Counted from the stretch's first letter, positions 1-7,704 are shown. The stretch: DNA of 7,916 bases from Alphaproteobacteria bacterium (GCA_022428185.1 JAKMCZ010000166.1:1-7916); one strand, 5' to 3'. The notes: generated by a model not told the origin, from the letters alone. Made by a program: numbers and translations.

Positions 1-550
1 TATCAAGATTGAGCAAAATCTCGCTGACCAGATAGCGTGTTTGGTTAACCGCTTTCACCGCTTTGTCATATTGCTCGTCGATTTCGCGGTCGCCGACTTT
101 TATGCGCCCGCCAAAACTACGACGCACAAATTGGTTCCAAGCTAACTCGGCACGAATTTGTGCCTTTAACGTGTCTTCCTCGATTGCGCTCTTTTTGAGG
201 AAATCCTTAATGCCGTCCAGCGTCATACTATCTTGATCGGCTAACAGCTCCATACGCTCTTCGATTTCGGTTTGTTCAATCTCAATCTCAACTCGATTGG
301 CTTCTTGTAATTGCAATTTCTCATCGACCAAAGCGCGCAATACCTGACCGCGCATGCGTTCGGTCATCTCCGGCGATTTTTTGATTCCTGACGTGGCGAA
401 GAATAAGTCGACGCGCTGATCGACATCGTAAAGCGAAATCACCTCGTCATTAACGACGACGGCGATGCCTTCAATATCGCGCGCCGAGGCGGGCAAAGCC
501 GCGCTCAACATAAGTGCAAAAAGCAAGCGTATCATTCGACCCGTTATCAT
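1..550 (-). CDS. surA: SurA-type periplasmic chaperone / peptidyl-prolyl isomerase, 5' part (runs off left edge)
   Basis: My own reading of the minus strand gives 183 codons with no stop; the gene continues past position 1. SurA escorts unfolded outer-membrane proteins across the periplasm to the BAM complex. What is seen: a short basic start and hydrophobic stretch (residues 6-20) ending PASA, a good signal-peptidase I site after Ala23. Then comes the SurA N-domain signature AVVVNDEVISLYDVDQR (residues 30-46), a helical region rich in Glu/Gln/Arg (about 62-145), and RYLVSEILL (172-180), where the first parvulin (PpiC) domain usually begins. The start at 550 is chosen because AGGAAA lies five bases upstream. 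ATG 535 is possible but has no ribosome site, and ATG 511 would destroy the signal peptide. The domain family is clear; the exact name surA rather than another SurA-like PPIase is inferred, because the catalytic domains are outside the window. Confidence 0.88.
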   Translation of the reverse strand, partial: MITGRMIRLLFALMLSAALPASARDIEGIAVVVNDEVISLYDVDQRVDLFFATSGIKKSPEMTERMRGQVLRALVDEKLQLQEANRVEIEIEQTEIEERMELLADQDSMTLDGIKDFLKKSAIEEDTLKAQIRAELAWNQFVRRSFGGRIKVGDREIDEQYDKAVKAVNQTRYLVSEILLNLD

Positions 551-553
551 TTC

Positions 554-559
554 TTTCCT
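554..559 (-). promoter_or_regulatory. Ribosome binding site of surA
   Basis: On the minus strand the sequence reads AGGAAA followed by five bases and ATG at 550. It decides between the in-frame ATGs at 550, 535 and 511; neither of the other two has a purine-rich site at proper spacing. Confidence 0.55.
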
Positions 560-674
560 ATCGCGACACCGCGACTGCGGCGATGAGACCCTGTTTTACA
601 TTAAATCGACAGTGGACGCATAAGTTTTTACACCATAATGTGTCGAGCAATAAACCTTCAAGTTAGTGCTGCAC

Positions 675-678
675 GGAG
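675..678 (+). promoter_or_regulatory. Ribosome binding site of pepA
   Basis: GGAG lies six bases before the ATG at 685, within GGAGAAAAAA. It is a good match to the anti-Shine-Dalgarno sequence and supports the pepA start. Confidence 0.7.
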
Positions 679-684
679 AAAAAA

Positions 685-2168
<1,484 letters not shown>

Positions 2169-2169
<1 letters not shown>

Positions 2170-2630
2170 TGAGCGAGGTTCTGTTCTATCATCTGGAGCG
2201 TCAGACGCTGGAACAGGCTTTGCCCTTATTGCTTGATGCCACGTTAAAGCGCGGATGGAAGGCCGTTGTGCAGGCCGGTTCTGAAGCGCGGTTGCAAGCG
2301 TTGGACAGCCACCTATGGACCTATAAAGACGATGCGTTTTTACCCCATGCCGCCAAAGGCGATGCCCGCTTTGCCGAGCATGTCGCCGAGCAGCCGATTT
2401 GGCTGACCGATGAAGACGAGACACCGAATAATGCTGAGGTGCTGTTTTTGGTCGATGGCGCTGAGCGCGCCGCGATAGACGGCTTTACGCGCTGCGTGTT
2501 TATGTTTGACGGGCGCGACGAAGAAAATGTTAACCGCGCGCGTGCACGCTGGGGCGATTTGCAAAAAGCCGGGCACGCATTGACCTATTGGCAGCAATCG
2601 CCCGAAGGCAAATGGGAACAAAAAGGCTAA
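2169..2630 (+). CDS. holC: DNA polymerase III chi subunit (HolC)
   Basis: Chi is a clamp-loader accessory subunit: it pairs with psi (HolD) where that exists and binds the C-terminal tail of single-strand binding protein, tethering the replicase to SSB-coated DNA. 153 residues, close to the usual 140-155. Visible family landmarks: a start of the type VLFYHL (4-9), LWTYKDDAFLPH (49-60), PNNAEVLFLVD (86-96), FMFDGRDEENVNRARARW (111-128) and the C-terminal HALTYWQQSPEGKWEQKG (136-153). The frame stays open back to an ATG at 2106, but that part lies inside pepA and reads as nonsense. The ATG at 2169, sharing its A with the pepA stop codon, gives the correct family N-terminus. There is no strong ribosome site, consistent with re-initiation after pepA. 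pepA-holC adjacency is common in proteobacteria. Confidence 0.95.
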
Positions 2631-2631
2631 C

Positions 2632-2660
2632 TTGCCAAGCCCCGAAAGCGCGCCTATAAG
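2632..2660 (+). promoter_or_regulatory. Sigma-70-type promoter of ndk
   Basis: TTGCCA (2632-2637), 17 bases, TATAAG (2655-2660): five of six matches to each consensus hexamer at ideal spacing, immediately after the holC stop. Transcription would be expected to begin near 2666-2668, giving ndk a leader of about 27 bases. This is the best promoter match in the window. It suggests ndk can be expressed independently of pepA-holC. Confidence 0.55.
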
Positions 2661-2662
2661 AC

Positions 2663-2685
2663 CCTCAATTCAATCTCACTTGAGG
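2663..2685 (+). promoter_or_regulatory. Inverted repeat covering the ndk ribosome binding site
   Basis: CCTCAA (2663-2668) is complementary to TTGAGG (2680-2685), with an 11-base loop. The 3' arm contains the GAGG ribosome site (2682-2685) that sits eight bases before the ndk ATG at 2694. If formed in mRNA, the stem would hide the site. The pairing is seen directly; a regulatory role is inferred, and a six-pair stem is only moderately stable. Confidence 0.4.
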
Positions 2686-2693
2686 ACAAGATT

Positions 2694-3116
2694 ATGGCTC
2701 TTGAACGTACTTTTTCCATCATCAAACCCGATGCCACCAAACGCAATTTGACCGGTAAAATCATCGATCGGTTTGAAAGCAATGGTCTGCGCATTGTCGC
2801 GTCAAAGCGTATTCACATGACCCGCGAACAAGCCGGTGGTTTTTATGCGGTGCATAAAGAGCGCCCGTTCTACAATGACCTTGTCGATTTCATGGTGTCC
2901 GGCCCGGTGGTTGTGCAGGTTTTAGAGGGCGAAAACGCCATTGCCAAAAACCGAGAAATTATGGGCGCAACCAATCCGGCTGAAGCTGATGAGGGCACAA
3001 TCCGCAAGGATTTTGCCGAAAGCATTGATGCCAATTCAGTGCACGGCTCTGATGCACCTGAGACCGCCGCCGAGGAGATTAAATTTTTCTTCTCTGATGA
3101 CGAATTGGTCGGCTAG
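2694..3116 (+). CDS. ndk: Nucleoside diphosphate kinase
   Basis: Moves the gamma phosphate from ATP to nucleoside diphosphates through a phosphohistidine, balancing NTP and dNTP pools in the cytosol. 140 residues, the standard length. The active-site histidine is His117 in the signature NSVHGSDAPETA (114-125). The other conserved nucleotide-site residues are all in register: Lys11, Tyr51, Phe59, Arg87, Thr93, Arg104 and Asn114. The N-terminus ERTFSIIKPDATKRN (4-18) is typical. GAGG at 2682-2685 supports the start at 2694. The gene follows holC by 63 bases with its own likely promoter, and converges on purN across a shared terminator. No anomalies. Confidence 0.98.
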   Translation: MALERTFSIIKPDATKRNLTGKIIDRFESNGLRIVASKRIHMTREQAGGFYAVHKERPFYNDLVDFMVSGPVVVQVLEGENAIAKNREIMGATNPAEADEGTIRKDFAESIDANSVHGSDAPETAAEEIKFFFSDDELVG

Positions 3117-3123
3117 GTAAATC

Positions 3124-3157
3124 GGCACTTGGAATTTGACTGGCGGGCCTAAGTGCC
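3124..3157 (+). repeat. Alternative inverted repeat that competes with the ndk terminator stem
   Basis: GGCACTT (3124-3130) is a perfect complement of AAGTGCC (3151-3157). The pairing can grow inward by a G-U pair (3131/3150) and a G-C pair (3132/3149), giving up to nine pairs. It uses bases 3155-3157, which are also the first part of the terminator's 3' arm, so both stems cannot be complete at once. The complementarity is seen; that it acts as an antiterminator is only a hypothesis. Confidence 0.4.
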
Positions 3158-3167
3158 CGCCATTTTT
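3141..3167 (+). terminator. Intrinsic terminator of ndk, overlapping the 3' end of purN
   Basis: TGGCGGGC (3141-3148) and GCCCGCCA (3155-3162) form a perfect 8-bp, GC-rich stem with the loop CTAAGT, followed by TTTTT (3163-3167). This is a textbook rho-independent terminator for plus-strand transcripts. The purN stop codon (3149-3151, read on the minus strand) falls in the loop, and the 3' arm and T-run encode the last purN codons (Lys-Met-Ala-Gly-Thr). Read on the minus strand the same hairpin has no T-run after it, so it should terminate mainly ndk. Confidence 0.85.
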
Positions 3168-3739
3168 ATAAGAACCGTATCCAACGCCTCGGGATAGGCG
3201 ATATGCTCTTGCTCTAAAACACGCGCAGCCAGTGTGTCGGGCGTGTCATCGGGTAAAACCGGAACGGTTTTCTGCACGATAATCGGCCCGTCATCCATTT
3301 CGGGGCGCATGTAATGCACGGTGCAGCCATGCTCCCTGTCACCAGCTTCCAGCGCGCGGGTGTGGGTGTCCAAACCCTTATATTTGGGCAGTAGCGATGG
3401 GTGGATGTTAATCAGGCGGTCGCGCCAGTTATTGACAAAATCTTCGGTCAGCAGACGCATAAAACCGGCGCAGCAAATCAAATCAATCCCAGCCGCGCGC
3501 AAGGTTTCGTCCAGCTTGGCATCAAACGCATCACGGCTTTCAAATCCCGTATGGTCAATAATCTCGCAAGGAATATTTGCGTCAGCGCAAAAATCAATGC
3601 CTCTGGCAGCGGGACGATTGCTGATAGCCATCACTAAGCGGGCAGGCACGTCGTCGCGGGCAATATGGTGGGAGAGGGCCTGCAAATTGCTGCCGTGACC
3701 GGAAAACAGAATGGCGATATTGACGGGCGCACCGCTCAT
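3149..3739 (-). CDS. purN: Phosphoribosylglycinamide formyltransferase (GAR transformylase, PurN)
   Basis: Third step of de novo purine synthesis: transfers a formyl group from 10-formyltetrahydrofolate to glycinamide ribonucleotide. 196 residues, slightly shorter than E. coli PurN (212). The N-terminal phosphate-binding stretch is ILFSGHGSNLQAL (10-22). The catalytic triad is complete: Asn111 and His113 in INIHPSLLP (110-118), and Asp149 in EMDDGPI (147-153), matching E. coli Asn106/His108/Asp144 with a constant offset of five. The ATG at 3739 overlaps the purM stop (ATGA, four bases), so it is the second gene of a purM-purN operon and probably depends on coupled translation; I see no strong ribosome site of its own. 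Its last codons double as an arm of the convergent ndk terminator. Confidence 0.97.
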   Translation of the reverse strand: MSGAPVNIAILFSGHGSNLQALSHHIARDDVPARLVMAISNRPAARGIDFCADANIPCEIIDHTGFESRDAFDAKLDETLRAAGIDLICCAGFMRLLTEDFVNNWRDRLINIHPSLLPKYKGLDTHTRALEAGDREHGCTVHYMRPEMDDGPIIVQKTVPVLPDDTPDTLAARVLEQEHIAYPEALDTVLIKMAGT

Positions 3740-4812
3740 GCGCTGTCGAAGCTTGAAAAACTGACCGCGTCGGCACCGCGCGCCGTCAAATGACCGATTG
3801 GAATGACCGTTTCACCCTCAGCCGCCAGTATCGCCATCACATCGGCCAAAGCGTCGGGTTTGACAATCAACGCCATGCCAATGCCGCAGTTAAATGTGCG
3901 CAGCATTTCGGCGGTTTCAATCGAGCCGGCAAATTGCAGCCATTGAAAAACCGGCGGCATTTTCCACGCTGCCAAATCAATATGCGCCGATAAATTATCA
4001 GGCAGCACACGCGGCAGATTTTCTTGAAAACCGCCGCCTGTTATATGCACCAGCCCGTTAATCGGGGCATTGGCGCGCAAGGCTTGAAGCACTGATTTCA
4101 CATAAATTCGCGTCGGGGTCAGTAAGTCCTCGGCGACCGATTTATCGCCATTGGCCGGACTGGCCGCGTCCCATGCCAAGCTTTCCTGCTCAACCAGCTT
4201 GCGCACCAGCGAAAACCCGTTGGAATGAAGCCCGTTACTTGCGAGACCGAGAATAATATCGCCCTCAGCCATATCATCGTGTGGCAGAATTTTGCGGCGC
4301 TCGACCGCACCGACGGCAAAGCCCGCAAGGTCATAATCTCCGGCCGCATACATGCCCGGCATTTCCGCAGTTTCGCCGCCGATAAGCGCGCAATTGGCCT
4401 GCCGACAACCCTCGGCAATGCCTGAAATAACATCGCTTGCGGCATCGACATCAAGCTTGCCCGAGGCGAAATAATCGAGAAAAAAAAGTGGCTCTGCACC
4501 CTGCACAATCAAATCATTGACGCACATGGCGACCAAATCAATACCGACCGTGTCATGAATCCCGCTCTCAATGGCGATTTTCAACTTGGTGCCGACGCCA
4601 TCATTGGCGGCGACCAAAACCGGATCGTCAAATTTGCATGCGGCAAGGTCAAACAGACCGCCAAAGCCACCCAAATCGCTGTCCGCACCGAGGCGCGCAG
4701 TCGATTTAGCCATTGGCGCAATGCGCTCAACCAATGTGTTGCCGGCTTCAATATCGACACCGGCATCGGCATAGGTGGCGGGCGGTTTATTGTGGTTTGA
4801 ATTTTCGCTCAT
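3736..4812 (-). CDS. purM: Phosphoribosylformylglycinamidine cyclo-ligase (AIR synthetase, PurM)
   Basis: Fifth step of de novo purine synthesis: ATP-driven ring closure of formylglycinamidine ribonucleotide to aminoimidazole ribonucleotide. 358 residues from the chosen start (E. coli has 345). Landmarks in order: TYADAGVDIEAGN (13-25), AANDGVGTKLKIA (68-80), VNDLIVQGAEPLFFLDYFA (98-116), GGETAEMPGMY (145-155), LASNGLHSNGFSLVRK (190-205) and HITGGGFQENLPRVLP (256-271). These are the glycine-rich and ATP-binding segments of the PurM/SelD superfamily. The frame is open up to a GTG at 4845, adding 11 residues, but ATG 4812 places the conserved TYADAGVDI at the usual distance; neither start has a good ribosome site. 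It is the first gene of the operon with purN, divergent from the DUF2066 operon. Confidence 0.96.
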   Translation of the reverse strand: MSENSNHNKPPATYADAGVDIEAGNTLVERIAPMAKSTARLGADSDLGGFGGLFDLAACKFDDPVLVAANDGVGTKLKIAIESGIHDTVGIDLVAMCVNDLIVQGAEPLFFLDYFASGKLDVDAASDVISGIAEGCRQANCALIGGETAEMPGMYAAGDYDLAGFAVGAVERRKILPHDDMAEGDIILGLASNGLHSNGFSLVRKLVEQESLAWDAASPANGDKSVAEDLLTPTRIYVKSVLQALRANAPINGLVHITGGGFQENLPRVLPDNLSAHIDLAAWKMPPVFQWLQFAGSIETAEMLRTFNCGIGMALIVKPDALADVMAILAAEGETVIPIGHLTARGADAVSFSSFDSA

Positions 4813-4923
4813 GAGATTGTTTCTACACGACTCGTTGCATGCCACAAAATAGCCCGCATCATGTCTAAAGTAACCATCTAAATCAGCATTGCGGGGAAGA
4901 TGTCCCCGCGTTAGGTTGCGCGC
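4813..4923. promoter_or_regulatory. Divergent purM / DUF2066 spacer
   Basis: This 111-bp gap should drive the purine operon to the left and the DUF2066-permease-hdaA-ppk operon to the right. I find no sigma-70 pair as good as that of ndk on either strand. It contains the GC-rich inverted repeat at 4891-4909 and a GACTC (4829-4833), a match to the GANTC site methylated by CcrM in many alphaproteobacteria. A weak AGG (4913-4915) eight bases before ATG 4924 is the likely ribosome site of the DUF2066 gene. Confidence 0.45.
4891..4909. repeat. GC-rich inverted repeat, 7-bp arms and 5-base loop
   Basis: GCGGGGA (4891-4897) and TCCCCGC (4903-4909) are perfect complements around AGATG, ending 14 bases before the DUF2066 start codon. 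No T-run follows on either strand, so it is not a simple intrinsic terminator. It could be a protein-binding palindrome or a leader hairpin for either operon; the sequence alone does not decide. Confidence 0.5.
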
Positions 4924-5988
4924 ATGAATTTTATACGCCTGTTTTTTGCTTTTACGCTCCTGTTCGCAATGCCCGTTTATGCGGGCAATGTGTTTCAGGT
5001 TGACCGTATTAAGGTCGATGTGTCAGCCACCTCGACCACATTGGCGCGCACCTCCGCTTTGGCGCAGGGGCAAGTGCGCGCGCTGGATAAGGCGATGCGC
5101 CGCTTGGTGAAGCAGGAAGAATGGGATTTAATCCCCGATATTCGCACGCTCGACGTGGAAAATCTGGTCGAAGTGCTGCGTATCAGCGATGAAAAAACCG
5201 GCCCGACCCGCTATCTGGCAACGCTTTCAGTGCAGTTTAAGCCGGGGCCGTTGCGCGATTTGCTGCGCAGCTATGGCGTGGCCGTGACCGAAGTGCAAAA
5301 CAAACCGGCTTTGCTTTTGCCGGTGCTGGAAGATTTGCAAGGCCTGCAAGCGTGGGGCGAACATTGGTGGCAGCAAAGCTGGCGCGATTACGATATCGAT
5401 AATAATCCGGCGCCACTGCTTTTGCCGCTCGGCGATTTGGACGACTCTTTGATTGCCAATGCCGAAGATATTCTCATCGGCGATCCGGCTAAACTGCAAA
5501 GGCTGAATGACCGCTATGGCACACAATCAGTTGTTGTCGCGCATGCGCTGGCCGATGTGGACGGTCAGCTTGGCGTTACCGCTTATATATTCGGGCTTGA
5601 AGACAGCGATGTTATCGTGCGCACCTATCGCACCGGCGAGCCGCATGAGGATATGGGGCGGGTGGCGATTGATGAGATTGCATCAGCATTGGCTGAACGC
5701 TGGAAGCTGGTGGCTGCGGTAAAATCTGACGAGCAACAAATTTTGCGTGTGCGCGCCGATTATCCCGGTCTGAAGGATTGGACGCGACTATTGGCGCGGC
5801 TCGATGAAGCTAAGCTGGTTCGCGATGTGACGATTGTCGAACTGGCTAAAAACTATGCTTATATTGACCTCGCCTATATCGGTTCGGTGGCGCAACTGGG
5901 CGGTAATTTAGGTCAGCGCGGCTTGGTTTTAGATGAAAAAGAAGCAGGCTGGACGATGACCACAGAAGAAAGCGCGGTGTTGCAATGA
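4924..5988 (+). CDS. Exported DUF2066-family protein of unknown function
   Basis: 354 residues. It begins with a clear signal peptide: Arg5, a hydrophobic core (6-16) and a PVYA cleavage site after Ala20, so the mature protein is probably periplasmic. There is no lipobox. The body matches my memory of DUF2066 proteins: FQVDRIKVDVSATS near the mature start (24-37), a basic helix RALDKAMRRLV (52-62), TRYLATLSVQFKPGPLRDLL (95-114), then PALLLPVLED (128-137) and AEDILIGDP (180-188). Residues 270-345 alternate predicted strands and helices (ILRVRADYPGLKDWTRLLAR, then VRDVTIVEL and YAYIDLAYIG), suggesting a small alpha/beta domain. No catalytic motif is visible and no biochemical role is known to me. 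The stop overlaps the next start (ATGA), tying it to the permease and hdaA. The family call is from recall, not a search. Confidence 0.8.
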   Translation: MNFIRLFFAFTLLFAMPVYAGNVFQVDRIKVDVSATSTTLARTSALAQGQVRALDKAMRRLVKQEEWDLIPDIRTLDVENLVEVLRISDEKTGPTRYLATLSVQFKPGPLRDLLRSYGVAVTEVQNKPALLLPVLEDLQGLQAWGEHWWQQSWRDYDIDNNPAPLLLPLGDLDDSLIANAEDILIGDPAKLQRLNDRYGTQSVVVAHALADVDGQLGVTAYIFGLEDSDVIVRTYRTGEPHEDMGRVAIDEIASALAERWKLVAAVKSDEQQILRVRADYPGLKDWTRLLARLDEAKLVRDVTIVELAKNYAYIDLAYIGSVAQLGGNLGQRGLVLDEKEAGWTMTTEESAVLQ

Positions 5989-7022
5989 TACAAATTCGCA
6001 TAACGCATTTATTCGCCGTTGCGGGCGTGTTTGTTGCGCTTTATCTGCTCAGCGCGCTGGCTGATATTTTATTGCCTTTTGTGCTGGGGTTTGCACTGGC
6101 CTATTTCCTCGACCCGCTGGCTGACCGGCTTGAAGCTGTCGGCGTGCGGCGTGGCCTCGCAACGCTAACAATTACCATGGCTGTGGGTCTGGCTTTATTG
6201 GTGGCGATGGCTTTTGGTTTGCCGGTTTTGGCGCAGCAAATCTCACTCATTATTGTCGTGCTGCCCGGATATATCAGCGATGTTCAAGGTTGGATTTTGC
6301 AGCAAAACCTTGCCGAAGGGCAGAGTGAACTTATCGATGCAGCGGGCAATGCGCTGCTCTCGGGGTTGCAAAGCACGGCCTCAGGCCTGCTATTGACCGG
6401 CCTGTCGCTTATCAATGTGCTTTCTCTGATGGTTATCACGCCGATTGTCGCGGTCTATATGCTTAATGATTGGGACAATATGGTCGCGGGCATTGATGAA
6501 TTGCTGCCCGATGACCAAGTAGAGAGCGTTCGCAATATTGCGCAACAAATCGACGAGACATTGAGCGGTTTTGCGCGCGGCCAAATTCTGGTTTGCCTGT
6601 CGCTCGGCACAATCTATGCCCTCGGCTTGTCGCTCATCGGGCTTGAAGGCGGCGTCATTGTTGGCGTATTTGCCGGTCTTATCAGCTTCATACCCTATGT
6701 CGGTTCGGCCTTTGGCTTGGTCTTGGCCGGTGCGTTGGGGCTGGGGCAGTTCGGGTTCGACTTCTCCGCACTTGGAATGATTGCCGTCGTTTTCGTCATC
6801 GGCCAATTCATCGAAGGCAATATTTTGACCCCGCGTCTGGTTGGTGACCGCGTGAAACTGCATCCCGTATGGATTATTTTTGCCCTGTTGGCGATGGGGT
6901 CGCTATTCGGGTTTTTAGGGTTGCTGCTTGCTGTTCCTTTTGCTGCCGTTGTCGGCGTGCTGGTGCGCCGCGCGCTGGCGGTTTATTTGCGTGATTATGT
7001 CCACCGTTCGAATGATGGCTGA
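5985..7022 (+). CDS. AI-2E family (PerM/TqsA-type) membrane transporter
   Basis: 345 residues, about eight hydrophobic segments: near 8-26, 27-44, 61-80, 136-160, 201-217, 222-251, 262-276 and 295-328, with a larger soluble stretch between about 83 and 135. Family landmarks: LLPFVLGFALAYFLDPL (29-45), ITPIVAVYMLNDWD (151-164), FIPYVGSAFG (235-244) and FIEGNILTPRLVGDRVKLHP (275-294). The family was named for TqsA, which affects autoinducer-2 export; other members have been linked to sodium/proton exchange, so the substrate here cannot be read from sequence. The inner membrane is the expected location. It overlaps the DUF2066 gene by four bases and hdaA by 11, so all three are translated from one mRNA. 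Its position before hdaA is recurrent in alphaproteobacteria as I recall. Confidence 0.93.
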   Translation: MIQIRITHLFAVAGVFVALYLLSALADILLPFVLGFALAYFLDPLADRLEAVGVRRGLATLTITMAVGLALLVAMAFGLPVLAQQISLIIVVLPGYISDVQGWILQQNLAEGQSELIDAAGNALLSGLQSTASGLLLTGLSLINVLSLMVITPIVAVYMLNDWDNMVAGIDELLPDDQVESVRNIAQQIDETLSGFARGQILVCLSLGTIYALGLSLIGLEGGVIVGVFAGLISFIPYVGSAFGLVLAGALGLGQFGFDFSALGMIAVVFVIGQFIEGNILTPRLVGDRVKLHPVWIIFALLAMGSLFGFLGLLLAVPFAAVVGVLVRRALAVYLRDYVHRSNDG

Positions 7023-7704
7023 ACAACTGGTTTTCGATTTGCCGCAACGGACGGCGATGGGGCGCGATGCCTTTATGGTCTCCGACAGCAATCGTGAGGC
7101 GGTTACGCTGGTTGACGGGTTCGCCAATTGGACGCGACCGGTGCAATGGATTTACGGGCCTTCCGGCGCAGGCAAAAGCCATTTGGGCGCGGTTTTGGAA
7201 AATCTGTGCGACGCAGTGACGATTAATGCCGACGCACTGGAAAACACTGAGACTGATGAAATTTTGACCGGCGCAAAACATTGCGATGTCGTGATAATCG
7301 ACCGAATTGATGTTTTGCCGACTGACAGTGAGGAGGTGCTATTTCACCTGCTCAATTTCGCCGCCAATGCAGGTTTGAAAATCCTGCTACTGTCGGAAAA
7401 ACCGGCGGCGCAACTTTCTATCGCATTGCCCGATTTGGTGTCGCGGCTGAAAGCGATTGCCGCGATTGCGGTTAAAAGCCCTGATGACGCATTAATGCGC
7501 GGCTTGATGATGAAGCTGTTCGATGACCGACAAATTAAGATTGATACACGCGTGGTCGATTATGTGCTGCCGCGTATGGTTCGTGATTATGCCGAATTAG
7601 CTGATTTGGTTGCGCAAATAGACCGCAAGGCATTGGCAGAAAAGCGGGCAATTACCGTCCCAATGGTTGCGGAAATTTTACAAAGTCATATATCTGACAC
7701 ATAA
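7012..7704 (+). CDS. hdaA: DnaA regulatory inactivator HdaA (AAA+ family)
   Basis: HdaA/Hda binds the DNA polymerase sliding clamp and triggers ATP hydrolysis by DnaA, preventing re-initiation. 230 residues from ATG 7012, or 229 from ATG 7015. Seen: a clamp-binding QLVFDLP at the N-terminus (5-11), Walker A GPSGAGKS (49-56), Walker B VVIIDRID (93-100), a box VII-type arginine Arg145 in VSRLKAI (143-149), and a sensor II-like arginine Arg191 in RMVRDYAEL (188-196). No DNA-binding domain IV follows, which separates it from DnaA. In the Walker B motif the residue after Asp97 is Arg, where DnaA has a second acidic residue; Hda proteins vary here. The frame extends upstream to 6928, but that part translates to hydrophobic residues inside the permease gene. 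There is no ribosome site before 7012, which suggests coupling to the permease. Confidence 0.92.
   Translation: MMAEQLVFDLPQRTAMGRDAFMVSDSNREAVTLVDGFANWTRPVQWIYGPSGAGKSHLGAVLENLCDAVTINADALENTETDEILTGAKHCDVVIIDRIDVLPTDSEEVLFHLLNFAANAGLKILLLSEKPAAQLSIALPDLVSRLKAIAAIAVKSPDDALMRGLMMKLFDDRQIKIDTRVVDYVLPRMVRDYAELADLVAQIDRKALAEKRAITVPMVAEILQSHISDT

Larger units (their letters stand above)
551..684. promoter_or_regulatory. Divergent surA/pepA spacer with weak promoter-like elements
   Basis: This 134-bp gap must carry the start signals for both surA (minus) and pepA (plus). For pepA the best match I find is TTTACA (627-632), 16 bases, then AATAAA (649-654), four or more matches to each sigma-70 hexamer; TTTACA also occurs at 595-600. 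Nothing convincing stands out for surA. A small hairpin CCGC-GACT-GCGG (569-580) lies in the surA leader. The existence of promoters here is inferred from the divergent layout; the exact hexamers are weak guesses. Confidence 0.4.

Noticed and set aside
3321..3698. Open frames on the plus strand opposite purN
   Set aside because: No family resemblance or ribosome site; PurN on the minus strand has every catalytic residue, so these are shadow frames.
4813..4845. GTG start for purM at 4845
   Set aside because: It adds 11 unconserved residues and has no ribosome site; ATG 4812 puts the conserved TYADAGVDI segment at a normal distance. Not fully excluded.
4891..4909. Intrinsic terminator between purM and the DUF2066 gene
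   Set aside because: The hairpin is GC rich but has no T-run on either strand, and it lies upstream of two divergent genes where a terminator is not expected.
6928..7011. Longer hdaA start inside the permease gene
   Set aside because: The added residues are a hydrophobic out-of-frame reading of the permease's last membrane segment; the clamp motif QLVFDLP should be near the N-terminus, as from ATG 7012.
5985..7022. Quorum-sensing (autoinducer-2) system
   Set aside because: The family name alone does not show AI-2 transport; no luxS, lsr or sensor genes are in the window.
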